A stretch of 5,590 bases of DNA, taken from the NCBI GenBank assembly GCA_016203825.1, contig JACQMA010000012.1, forward strand, positions 1-5,590. Direction: 5' to 3'. A program made the position numbers and the translations under genes. The notes under the pieces were generated by a model. It did not search any database. It was given only the letters and a program-made list of their open reading frames with translations, and was not told the origin of the DNA. Below are positions 1-5,077 of the stretch, in pieces (within the stretch, counting starts at the first letter, position 1; each line of letters starts with the position of its first letter). The DNA comes from Deltaproteobacteria bacterium. Its GTDB lineage: Bacteria; UBA10199; 2-02-FULL-44-16.

Positions 1-36
1 CCCAGCAACTTCTGATGCCACAGTGCGATAAGAAGG

Positions 37-60
37 ATGCAGGACGCTAACGCCCTGCGT
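37..60. repeat. Imperfect inverted repeat (hairpin) upstream of the lipoprotein gene
   Basis: GCAGG (39-43) pairs with CCTGC (54-58). One A/C mismatch follows, then a CG/CG step closes a CTAA loop (47-50), and A37-T60 can extend the base. No T-run follows on either strand, so it is not a convincing intrinsic terminator. It may be the end of an upstream gene's 3' region or an operator for the lipoprotein gene, or it may be chance. Confidence 0.3.
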
Positions 61-98
61 ATGGGCGAATGTTCGTCCATCAGGTACAAGCCGTCACC

Positions 99-1208
99 AT
101 GAAGAAACCATGCGTGTCAGGAATCATTGTTGGCTGCCTCCTCATGTCCTGCAGTGGTTCGGGCGGGAAGCTGAGCGGTTGGCAGGACGAGGTCTTTGAC
201 GTGACCCCGGTGACGGGTTCTGAGTCAAAGACCATCCTCGTGGCCAATCCCAGCACCTCGGACGAACAACATCTCCTCAGTGCCGGGTTTCTTCCCTACA
301 GTAATAGCGAAGGACATTTTCGCATCGATGCGATCAAGGTGGGAGATCAAGAGGTGAGTCGTACGGATATTGTGATTCCTCCCGGCGGTGTTTTGCGAAT
401 CACCGTGAGCTACGTCCCCCAAAATCTCGAGACGACAAAAGCGGCCTACGGTGGTTGGCTCACGGGACAGCCGGAACAATGGGAGCCGCAACCGGTTCAA
501 ACGGGAGAGGCGAAACCCATCGAGGAAGAAAAGGACGTTGCCCTCCACCGAGCGCTCGTTGAACTCGTTTATGCAAAGCCGGAAGAAGGCATGGTGTATG
601 TGCACCTTGTTGGTAAAGCCGTCGCCGGTCCTCAAGGTGAGATTGCGGCCGGTGGTCAACCCGGAGATTGTCATCCTGGCGATGGGACAGCGTGTTACTC
701 AGGTGGATTTGCGATTGATATTCCCGCGCTTATCCCAAGTGGACCCAAAGACCTCGTGATGACCGGTGATATTCCGTTCACCATCTCGGAAGGATCGGCG
801 TCGCTCATGATGGATGGTTTTCCGCACGTTCTCTTCTATTTACGCTCGACCGAAGTTCCGCAGCTTCCTTCAGGGGTCACGGCTACGTTGATTATCAGTG
901 GTGCGCCGGGCGTGACAGCAGAGGGGTCGTTCGATGGGGCACGATTGGAACTTGCGAACGTGGCTTTTCGCATTCGCGTGGTGCTCGGTGAGCTGCAACC
1001 CGAGCAGATTACTCCGGGCCTCCCCGCCCTCGTTGATTTTGTGGTCAAGGACATTGAGATCACAACAACGGAACCGTATTCTCAAGGCAACATCACGTTG
1101 CACCTTGAGACCACGCTTGGGGAAGCGCCATCCGGCAACGAGCTCTTCGATCAATTTCTTTCGGGTGCTGCGATCACGGCGATCATGCAGGGGCAACTTG
1201 CGTTTTGA
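99..1208 (+). CDS. Lipoprotein with an ASH / choice-of-anchor-D-like beta domain, function unknown
   Basis: Predicted secreted lipoprotein of 369 residues. The ATG at 99 is chosen over an in-frame ATG at 69 because it gives a classic lipoprotein signal: basic MKK start, a hydrophobic stretch (residues 8-16), and the lipobox L15-M16-S17-C18. Ser at +2 suggests the outer membrane in a Gram-negative cell. The Shine-Dalgarno is weak for either start. Residues about 40-175 resemble an Ig-like ASH domain of the choice-of-anchor-D type: a hydrophobic strand ending in N-P (ILVANP, 46-51), a 'PPGGVLRITVSYVP' strand (94-107), and a closing 'YVHLVGKA' strand (167-174). An acidic, proline-rich insert (about 122-147) interrupts it. 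A short Gly-rich linker with two close cysteines (C191, C199) leads to a beta-rich C-terminal half (about 203-369) that I do not recognise. The gene stands alone, followed by a repeat-filled gap. The lipoprotein call is firm; the ASH assignment is pattern-based. Confidence 0.85.
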   Translation: MKKPCVSGIIVGCLLMSCSGSGGKLSGWQDEVFDVTPVTGSESKTILVANPSTSDEQHLLSAGFLPYSNSEGHFRIDAIKVGDQEVSRTDIVIPPGGVLRITVSYVPQNLETTKAAYGGWLTGQPEQWEPQPVQTGEAKPIEEEKDVALHRALVELVYAKPEEGMVYVHLVGKAVAGPQGEIAAGGQPGDCHPGDGTACYSGGFAIDIPALIPSGPKDLVMTGDIPFTISEGSASLMMDGFPHVLFYLRSTEVPQLPSGVTATLIISGAPGVTAEGSFDGARLELANVAFRIRVVLGELQPEQITPGLPALVDFVVKDIEITTTEPYSQGNITLHLETTLGEAPSGNELFDQFLSGAAITAIMQGQLAF

Positions 1209-1230
1209 TGGTTCCGCTTGTACCTTCCAT

Positions 1231-1270
1231 AACCCCTCCCAACCTCCCCTTATCTATCTTAAGGGGAGGG
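1231..1270 (-). repeat. G-rich palindromic repeat, left unit of an inverted pair
   Basis: The stem CCTCCCCTTA (1243-1252) pairs perfectly with TAAGGGGAGG (1260-1269) around a 7-nt loop. Read on the minus strand, the hairpin is followed by the tail TTGGGAGGGGTTA (1242-1230), the same kind of G-rich tail seen in the other copies of this family. The unit lies 22 bases after the lipoprotein stop codon and faces away from the right unit. No T-run follows, so it is not a standard terminator, although the stable stem may still slow transcription or protect a 3' end. Confidence 0.75.
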
Positions 1271-1274
1271 ACAT

Positions 1275-1280
1275 TATAAT
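1275..1280 (+). promoter_or_regulatory. Candidate -10 box (TATAAT) for pgi
   Basis: A perfect TATAAT sits in the 10-base spacer between the two inverted repeat units, 41 bases before the pgi start. No good -35 is present at the right distance: the best match is TTATCT (1250-1255), with a long 19-base spacer. No TG extension precedes the -10. A start site near 1287 would give a leader of about 34 nt beginning inside the right hairpin. The box is real as sequence; promoter activity is inferred. Confidence 0.4.
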
Positions 1281-1313
1281 CCCCCTCTTAGGATAAGAGG
1301 GGGCTGGGGGAGT
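1281..1313 (+). repeat. G-rich palindromic repeat, right unit of an inverted pair
   Basis: CCCCCTCTTA (1281-1290) pairs perfectly with TAAGAGGGGG (1294-1303) around a GGA loop. The tail CTGGGGGAGTTA (1304-1315) follows. Compared with the left unit read on the opposite strand, both have a TAAG-started 3' arm, a G-rich stretch, then GTTA, so the two are head-to-head copies of one element separated by 10 bases. The tail overlaps the pgi ribosome-binding site. Confidence 0.75.
1306..1312 (+). promoter_or_regulatory. Ribosome-binding site of pgi, provided by the repeat tail
   Basis: GGGGGAG lies 8 bases before the ATG at 1321, good Shine-Dalgarno placement. It directly abuts the right repeat hairpin (1281-1303) and belongs to the repeat's conserved G-rich tail. 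The upstream in-frame stop TAA at 1294-1296 excludes a longer pgi reading frame, so this site fixes the start. Confidence 0.65.
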
Positions 1314-1320
1314 TACAATC

Positions 1321-2601
1321 ATGCTTACTTTCGATTTCACCAATTGCTGTATTCCCGAAGCCGAATTCGACGCCCTTCGTCCTGAGGTTCTGCGCGCGCA
1401 TACGGTTTTTCAACAGTGGCGAAAAAGTGGCGATGCTGTCTTTTTCGATCTCCCCGATCTTCCCGGTTTGACCGACGGCCTTCATCAGAAGGCTAAGGAG
1501 ATTGCCGAACGCTTTGATAATCTCGTGGTCTTGGGGATTGGGGGGTCGGCATTAGGACTTCGTTGTCTTGTGCAGGCACTCCTTTCGCCCTGGCACAACC
1601 TCCTCGATCGGAAAGGAAGAAAAGGCCGACCACGACTTTTCGTGTGTGACAACATTGATCCCCGCACCTTTGCATTACTCTTGGATCACCTCGACTTTTC
1701 GCAGACGTGTTTTCATATCATTTCAAAATCGGGTCGAACGATCGAAACCGCGGCACAATTTTTTATTGTTTTGAAATATCTGCAAGAAAAGATCGGGAAG
1801 TCATGGCGCGATCATCTGGTGATCACGACCGACGCTGAGGGCGGGGAACTTCGCCCCTTCGTAAAAAAAGAAGGCATTGCTTCGTTTTCACTCCCCGCAA
1901 AACTCGGTGGTCGGTATTCGGTACTCTCCGCCGTGGGTCTCTTTCCTGCGGCGGTGTTGGGAATGCCGATCGACGATCTCTTGAAAGGGGCGCGGCAGAT
2001 GACGGAGCGTTGTGCCCACGCTGAACTCGACGCAAATGCAGCCTATCGACTTGCCGCCATTCATGCCCTTCTCGAGAAGCAGGGGAAAAAGATTTCGGTG
2101 ATGATGCCGTATGCCGATGGCCTCTCTCTTTTTGCTGACTGGTATGTGCAACTTTGGGCAGAAAGTTTAGGGAAGGGTGGGAAGGGAACAACGCCCGTCA
2201 AAAGTTTGGGATCAACGGATCAACATTCCCTGTTGCAGTTGTACATGGATGGCCCCAACGACAAGGTGACGACGTTTCTTCGTGTGGAAAAATTTCATGA
2301 TCAGAAGGCTATGACCACCGTTCGCGGAGTGAGTGAAAACTTTTCCTTTCTCGAGGGTCACGATTTAGGGACGATCCTCAATGTGCAGCAGCGAGCGACG
2401 GCGCAGGCGCTCGCCAAGGCGAATCGACCGAATCTGACCGTGACGCTACCGGAACTCAATGCGCGGCATATGGGCCAGCTCTTGATGGTTTACCAGATCG
2501 CCACGGCATTTGCGGGTGCCCTCGCGGGTAGCAACCCCTTCGACCAACCCGGTGTCGAACTCAGCAAAAAACTCACGCGTGAAATGCTGACTTCCAGTTA
2601 A
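1321..2601 (+). CDS. pgi: Glucose-6-phosphate isomerase
   Basis: Interconverts glucose 6-phosphate and fructose 6-phosphate in the cytoplasm, linking glycolysis/gluconeogenesis with sugar-nucleotide and pentose phosphate pathways. The 426 residues fit the shorter Bacillus-type PGI class (about 430-450) rather than the roughly 550-residue E. coli type. Visible motifs in order: GIGGSALG (72-79) and SKSGRTIET (135-143), which form the sugar-phosphate site; GGRYSVLSAVG (196-206) with the substrate-binding Arg198; WAESLGK with catalytic Glu281; STDQHSLLQ with the ring-opening His302; and NPFDQPGVELSKK (405-417), where Lys416 aligns with the conserved active-site Lys. The C-terminus ends about ten residues after this Lys, shorter than in B. 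subtilis, but no catalytic element is lost. The gene is preceded by the repeat-borne ribosome-binding site and a TATAAT box. Its stop codon overlaps the stop codon of the convergent acyltransferase gene. Assignment is secure. Confidence 0.97.
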   Translation: MLTFDFTNCCIPEAEFDALRPEVLRAHTVFQQWRKSGDAVFFDLPDLPGLTDGLHQKAKEIAERFDNLVVLGIGGSALGLRCLVQALLSPWHNLLDRKGRKGRPRLFVCDNIDPRTFALLLDHLDFSQTCFHIISKSGRTIETAAQFFIVLKYLQEKIGKSWRDHLVITTDAEGGELRPFVKKEGIASFSLPAKLGGRYSVLSAVGLFPAAVLGMPIDDLLKGARQMTERCAHAELDANAAYRLAAIHALLEKQGKKISVMMPYADGLSLFADWYVQLWAESLGKGGKGTTPVKSLGSTDQHSLLQLYMDGPNDKVTTFLRVEKFHDQKAMTTVRGVSENFSFLEGHDLGTILNVQQRATAQALAKANRPNLTVTLPELNARHMGQLLMVYQIATAFAGALAGSNPFDQPGVELSKKLTREMLTSS

Positions 2602-3455
2602 AACCACACCGACTTTCGTTTGGCCAGTTCCGTTGTGATCATTCGTTGCACAGCTCCACGAATCGCTTCTGTTTTTTCTTCGACGAGGGATTGGTTGTCG
2701 GCGTCTTTGGGGCGGGCCTTCGCAAAACTCACCGGCTTTCCGAAAATGATCTTCCATTTGGTCGGGAGTGGAATGAGACCTAAGGGTCCAAGCCACGGAA
2801 ACGTGGGTGTGATGGGAAAGTAAGGAAGTTTGCAGAGCTGCGCGAGTCGTTCTGACTTTCCGACGAGCGGATAAATTTCTTCAGCACCAATAATGGCAGT
2901 GGGAATAATCGGTGCTCGGGTTTGCATCGCAATGCGAACGAATCCCCCGTGACCGAAACGTTCGAGCTGATAACGATCTTCGTAAAATTTCCCCACCCCA
3001 CGTACACCTTCGGGAAAGACGGCGATGAGTTGGTCATCGTCGAGCATGGCCCTGGCGTTTTCGCGCGATGCTCGCAATCCTCCGAGACGCTCCATGACCC
3101 AGCCCACACTGGGAAGATCAAAGACAAAGTCATCGACCAAAAAACGTACGGGTCGTCGTGTCCGTCCGCCTTTATTAAAAACCGCCAACGCCACCATGGT
3201 GCCGTCAAAAGGAAGTGTGCCCGAATGATTGGCGACGATCATCGCACGACCCTTGGTGGGAAGATGGGCGACGCCATCAACGGAGACACGGAAATATTGG
3301 TAGTAGAGAAACTGAAAGAAGGGGCGAATGATTTCAACGAAGGCCTCGTCACGCCCGAAACGGTCTTGGTGACTGCGGCGGAGCCATTCTTCCATAACGT
3401 CGCGTCCGGCACTGCCGACGGTCTTCACGAGGGCAAGGAGTTGGTGCCAGTTCAT
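2598..3455 (-). CDS. Lysophospholipid/1-acylglycerol-3-phosphate acyltransferase family protein (PlsC-like)
   Basis: A 285-residue member of the PlsC/LPLAT superfamily, which transfers acyl chains from acyl-CoA or acyl-ACP to lysophospholipids or related acceptors at the inner membrane. The catalytic motif is VANHSGTLPFDG (74-85) with His77 and Asp84, so six residues lie between them instead of the four of the classic HX4D motif. Other blocks are present: FPEGVRG (147-153), the acyl-acceptor-binding FPEG block, and APIIPTAIIGAEEIYP (181-196), the PIIP-type block. An N-terminal helical region (1-60) contains an aromatic segment, FFQFLYYQYF (46-55). C-terminal hydrophobic turns (about 211-230) may touch the membrane. 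The start ATG overlaps the stop of the upstream membrane-protein gene as ATGA, and no strong Shine-Dalgarno precedes it, which implies translational coupling. It is last in a three-gene operon. The family is secure; the acceptor substrate is unknown, so no gene symbol is given. Confidence 0.9.
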   Translation of the reverse strand: MNWHQLLALVKTVGSAGRDVMEEWLRRSHQDRFGRDEAFVEIIRPFFQFLYYQYFRVSVDGVAHLPTKGRAMIVANHSGTLPFDGTMVALAVFNKGGRTRRPVRFLVDDFVFDLPSVGWVMERLGGLRASRENARAMLDDDQLIAVFPEGVRGVGKFYEDRYQLERFGHGGFVRIAMQTRAPIIPTAIIGAEEIYPLVGKSERLAQLCKLPYFPITPTFPWLGPLGLIPLPTKWKIIFGKPVSFAKARPKDADNQSLVEEKTEAIRGAVQRMITTELAKRKSVWF

Positions 3456-3907
3456 AGGAAACTCTGCGGACGGCTCGTGACGACGGCACGATAGGCGAGG
3501 CCGATGACGAACGTGATGACGGCATCGACGATAGCGGCAACGAGGTACACGAAGAGGCGCTCAACGGTGAAAAAGACAATGAAGAAACCAATGGCCGACA
3601 ACAATTTTGCGACAATCACGACACGCGCAAAGGCAAGACGACGGACGACATCACGACTGGTGGTCCAGCAGACATAGCCAAAGGTGAGGGACGAAGAGAC
3701 CGTCAGCACGCGCCAAAAAACTTCTTCATCGAAGGTGGGCAGTCTCGTCGGCCAGCCGACCAGGATAATACCGATGCGCGTGACGTAGACGAGAATCCAT
3801 TCGGGGAACAAGGCAGCGACGAAGGCGATGAAGAGAAAAAACACCGTCATCAGCTTCATGAGGTTGATGAAGTGCCGTTCCTGTCGTGTGAGTCCCGCTT
3901 CTTTCAT
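3452..3907 (-). CDS. Small multi-pass inner-membrane protein, function unknown
   Basis: Predicted integral membrane protein of 151 residues that I do not recognise. The start is the ATG at 3907: it overlaps the upstream ThiH-like stop as ATGA, mirroring the junction to the acyltransferase downstream. The in-frame alternative six codons upstream is a TTG. Hydrophobic segments lie at about 18-34, 63-81, 95-115 and 117-139; a further amphipathic or short hydrophobic stretch at 38-51 (WILVYVTRIGIILVG) may be a re-entrant or additional pass. Between them are charged loops: RLPTFDEE (55-62) and TTSRDVVRR (82-90), followed by a C-terminal tail, TSRPQSFL. Basic residues cluster in the loop at 85-95, suggesting that loop is cytoplasmic. 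No catalytic motif is visible. Position between a radical SAM enzyme and a lipid acyltransferase, with tight coupling on both sides, suggests a membrane-linked role for the operon, but this is inference. Confidence 0.85.
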   Translation of the reverse strand: MKEAGLTRQERHFINLMKLMTVFFLFIAFVAALFPEWILVYVTRIGIILVGWPTRLPTFDEEVFWRVLTVSSSLTFGYVCWTTSRDVVRRLAFARVVIVAKLLSAIGFFIVFFTVERLFVYLVAAIVDAVITFVIGLAYRAVVTSRPQSFL

Positions 3908-4869
3908 AAAAGATGATGGTCCCAATCTTTCCAGACAGGTTGATAACCCGCGTTGGCGATAGCATGAGCGACTTCTTGCGACGAACGTTGGTCCTCAAGA
4001 TGAAATTGTTCTCCCGCCATTCCCGGTTTCATGTAGCCGCCAGGATCGGTGCGACTTCCCGCGCTCATGCGCGTGATGCCGAGCTTCATGAGTCCTGCCC
4101 GGAGTGCGGGCGGCTCGCGCGTCGAAAGCACGAGGTCGGCATCAGGAAGGGCAAGTCGTGTGGTGCAGATAATCTCGGCAAGCTCTTGGTCTGATACCGG
4201 ATGTGTCGGCATGAAACCATCAACCGCAGGGGTGATGCGCGGAAAACTGATACTGACGGTTGACTGCCAGTGACGCTGGATCACCCCGCGTGCATGTTCG
4301 AGGAGTGCTGCAACATCCTTCTTCCAGTCGGCGAGACCCAGCAGCACGCCCAAGCCTAAGTGCCGCATCCCGGCTCGTCCTGCCGCATCAATCGAGGCGA
4401 TGCGGTTATCAAAGCTCGCCTTGGGACCATAGTGATGCATCTGACGATAGACATCGCGGTCGTAGGTCTCCTGGTAGATGACAACGCCATCGTAGCCGGC
4501 TTCGTGTAATGTTCGATACGTTGGTTCATCGAAGGGTTGAACTTCGAGTGAGAGTTGCGAAAGTTGTGGACGAAGTCTTTGGGCGATCGCTACGAGAAAC
4601 GGGAGATTGACGGCTTTTGGGTGTTCACCAGCGACGATGAGAATATGTTGGTGTCCCGATGCGATCAGCAGCTCGGCTTCTTTTACAACTTCATCGACGG
4701 TCAGCGTCTTGCGCACGATGGGGTTGTCGCGCTTGAAACCGCAGTACGCACAGTCATTCACACACTCGTTGGAAATATAGAGCGGCGCAAAAAGTTTGAT
4801 CGTCTTCCCAAACCGTTGCACCGTGAGCATATGCGCGCGTTGAGCGAAATCTTCGAGGGAGGAGTTCAT
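3904..4869 (-). CDS. thiH: ThiH-like radical SAM protein (2-iminoacetate synthase family), short N-terminus
   Basis: ThiH cleaves tyrosine with S-adenosylmethionine to give dehydroglycine (2-iminoacetate) and p-cresol, feeding thiazole formation in thiamine synthesis. The 321-residue product has the radical SAM cluster C36-x3-C40-x2-C43 in LYISNECVNDCAYCGF, followed by GEHP (81-84), LEVQPF (108-113), YQETY (132-136), GLGVLLGL (172-179), STREP (249-253), SAGSRTDPGGY (269-279) and the typical ThiH ending PVWKDWD (311-317). From memory, these match E. coli ThiH block by block. HydG is unlikely because its extra C-terminal iron-sulfur domain is absent. The first Cys is at 36 versus 85 in E. coli, so about 49 N-terminal residues are missing. 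A TAG directly before the ATG excludes extension in this frame. No Shine-Dalgarno precedes the start. It is first in the operon with the membrane protein and acyltransferase. No other thiamine gene and no TPP riboswitch is visible here. Family secure; exact in vivo role less so. Confidence 0.85.
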   Translation of the reverse strand: MNSSLEDFAQRAHMLTVQRFGKTIKLFAPLYISNECVNDCAYCGFKRDNPIVRKTLTVDEVVKEAELLIASGHQHILIVAGEHPKAVNLPFLVAIAQRLRPQLSQLSLEVQPFDEPTYRTLHEAGYDGVVIYQETYDRDVYRQMHHYGPKASFDNRIASIDAAGRAGMRHLGLGVLLGLADWKKDVAALLEHARGVIQRHWQSTVSISFPRITPAVDGFMPTHPVSDQELAEIICTTRLALPDADLVLSTREPPALRAGLMKLGITRMSAGSRTDPGGYMKPGMAGEQFHLEDQRSSQEVAHAIANAGYQPVWKDWDHHLL

Positions 4870-4878
4870 CTAAAAGCC

Positions 4879-4906
4879 AGTATGATCAAGCGGTTATGAA
4901 CGTCAA
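4879..4906 (-). promoter_or_regulatory. Candidate promoter of the thiH-like operon, possibly near-leaderless
   Basis: On the minus strand, TTGACG (4906-4901, five of six consensus bases) is separated by 16 bases from CATACT (4884-4879, four of six bases of TATAAT). A start about 7 bases further would be near 4872, only a few bases before the ATG at 4869. That fits the lack of a Shine-Dalgarno and suggests a leaderless or very short-leader transcript. Boxes are seen; activity is inferred. Confidence 0.4.
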
Positions 4907-4925
4907 CCGATGATTTTCTTAAGTC

Positions 4926-4963
4926 CCCCCTCCCTTGATGGGAGGGGGTGTGGGGGAGGGTGG
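4926..4963 (+). repeat. G-rich palindromic repeat with hairpin and G-quadruplex motif
   Basis: CCCCCTCCC (4926-4934) pairs perfectly with GGGAGGGGG (4940-4948) around a TTGAT loop. The tail TGTGGGGGAGGGTGG follows. The 3' stem arm plus tail (4940-4960) also fits a canonical G-quadruplex pattern with runs of 3, 5, 5 and 3 G and loops of 1, 3 and 1. It lies in the divergent region between the thiH-like operon and the calcium-loop gene, in inverted orientation to the copy at 5551-5587, which shares the same loop and GGGGAGGGTGG tail. Confidence 0.85.
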
Positions 4964-4972
4964 AGAAAACCC

Positions 4973-4996
4973 ACCATTTTCGTAACCATTTTCGTA
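4973..4996. repeat. Perfect tandem 12-bp direct repeat
   Basis: ACCATTTTCGTA occurs twice with no spacer (4973-4984 and 4985-4996). A looser third similarity, AACCTTTTTC, follows at 4999-5008. It lies 17 bases before the candidate -35 of the downstream gene, about where an activator or repressor dimer could bind. It could equally be a slippage duplication beside the repeat element. Confidence 0.7.
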
Positions 4997-5013
4997 GCAA
5001 CCTTTTTCAGAAA

Positions 5014-5042
5014 TTGACGATAACACTGGTAGAGAGTATTCA
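5014..5042 (+). promoter_or_regulatory. Candidate promoter of the calcium-loop protein gene
   Basis: TTGACG (5014-5019, five of six) is followed after a 17-base spacer by TATTCA (5037-5042, three of six bases of TATAAT). The spacing is ideal but the -10 is weak, as would fit an activated promoter helped by the tandem 12-bp repeat just upstream. The predicted leader would be about 30 nt. Confidence 0.3.
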
Positions 5043-5062
5043 GAAACCCGTAGGCTCATTAT

Positions 5063-5068
5063 GGGAGG
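5063..5068 (+). promoter_or_regulatory. Strong Shine-Dalgarno of the calcium-loop protein gene
   Basis: GGGAGG lies 9 bases before the ATG at 5078, close to ideal. It is the clearest ribosome-binding site in the window that is not part of a repeat, and it fixes the start. An ATG at 5061 overlaps it but opens only a six-codon frame (ATG to TGA at 5079-5081). Confidence 0.7.
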
Positions 5069-5077
5069 AAAAAAGTC

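Noticed and set aside
69..98. Upstream ATG for the lipoprotein gene
   Set aside because: It adds ten residues before a perfect lipoprotein signal that begins at the ATG at 99.
225..674. Minus-strand open frame inside the lipoprotein gene
   Set aside because: The plus-strand frame has a lipoprotein signal and a domain-like strand pattern; the antisense product is an Arg-rich, low-structure shadow.
1231..1313. Rho-independent terminators at the repeat hairpins
   Set aside because: The stems are stable and G+C-rich but are not followed by T-runs on either strand; they are better described as palindromic repeats.
2922..3494. Plus-strand open frame of about 190 codons opposite the acyltransferase gene
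   Set aside because: It is antisense to a gene with clear PlsC motifs, has no ribosome-binding site, and its translation shows no coherent domain.
3908..3925. Upstream start for the membrane protein (six extra residues)
   Set aside because: The upstream codon is TTG without a Shine-Dalgarno; the ATG at 3907 forms an ATGA overlap matching the next junction.
3904..4869. HydG (hydrogenase maturase) assignment
   Set aside because: It lacks the C-terminal extension with the second iron-sulfur cluster, and it ends with the ThiH-type PVWKDWD motif.
4870..5077. TPP riboswitch, or a remnant of the missing ThiH N-terminus
   Set aside because: No THI-box motifs are seen on the minus strand, and in-frame stops directly upstream plus the repeat element leave no coding remnant.
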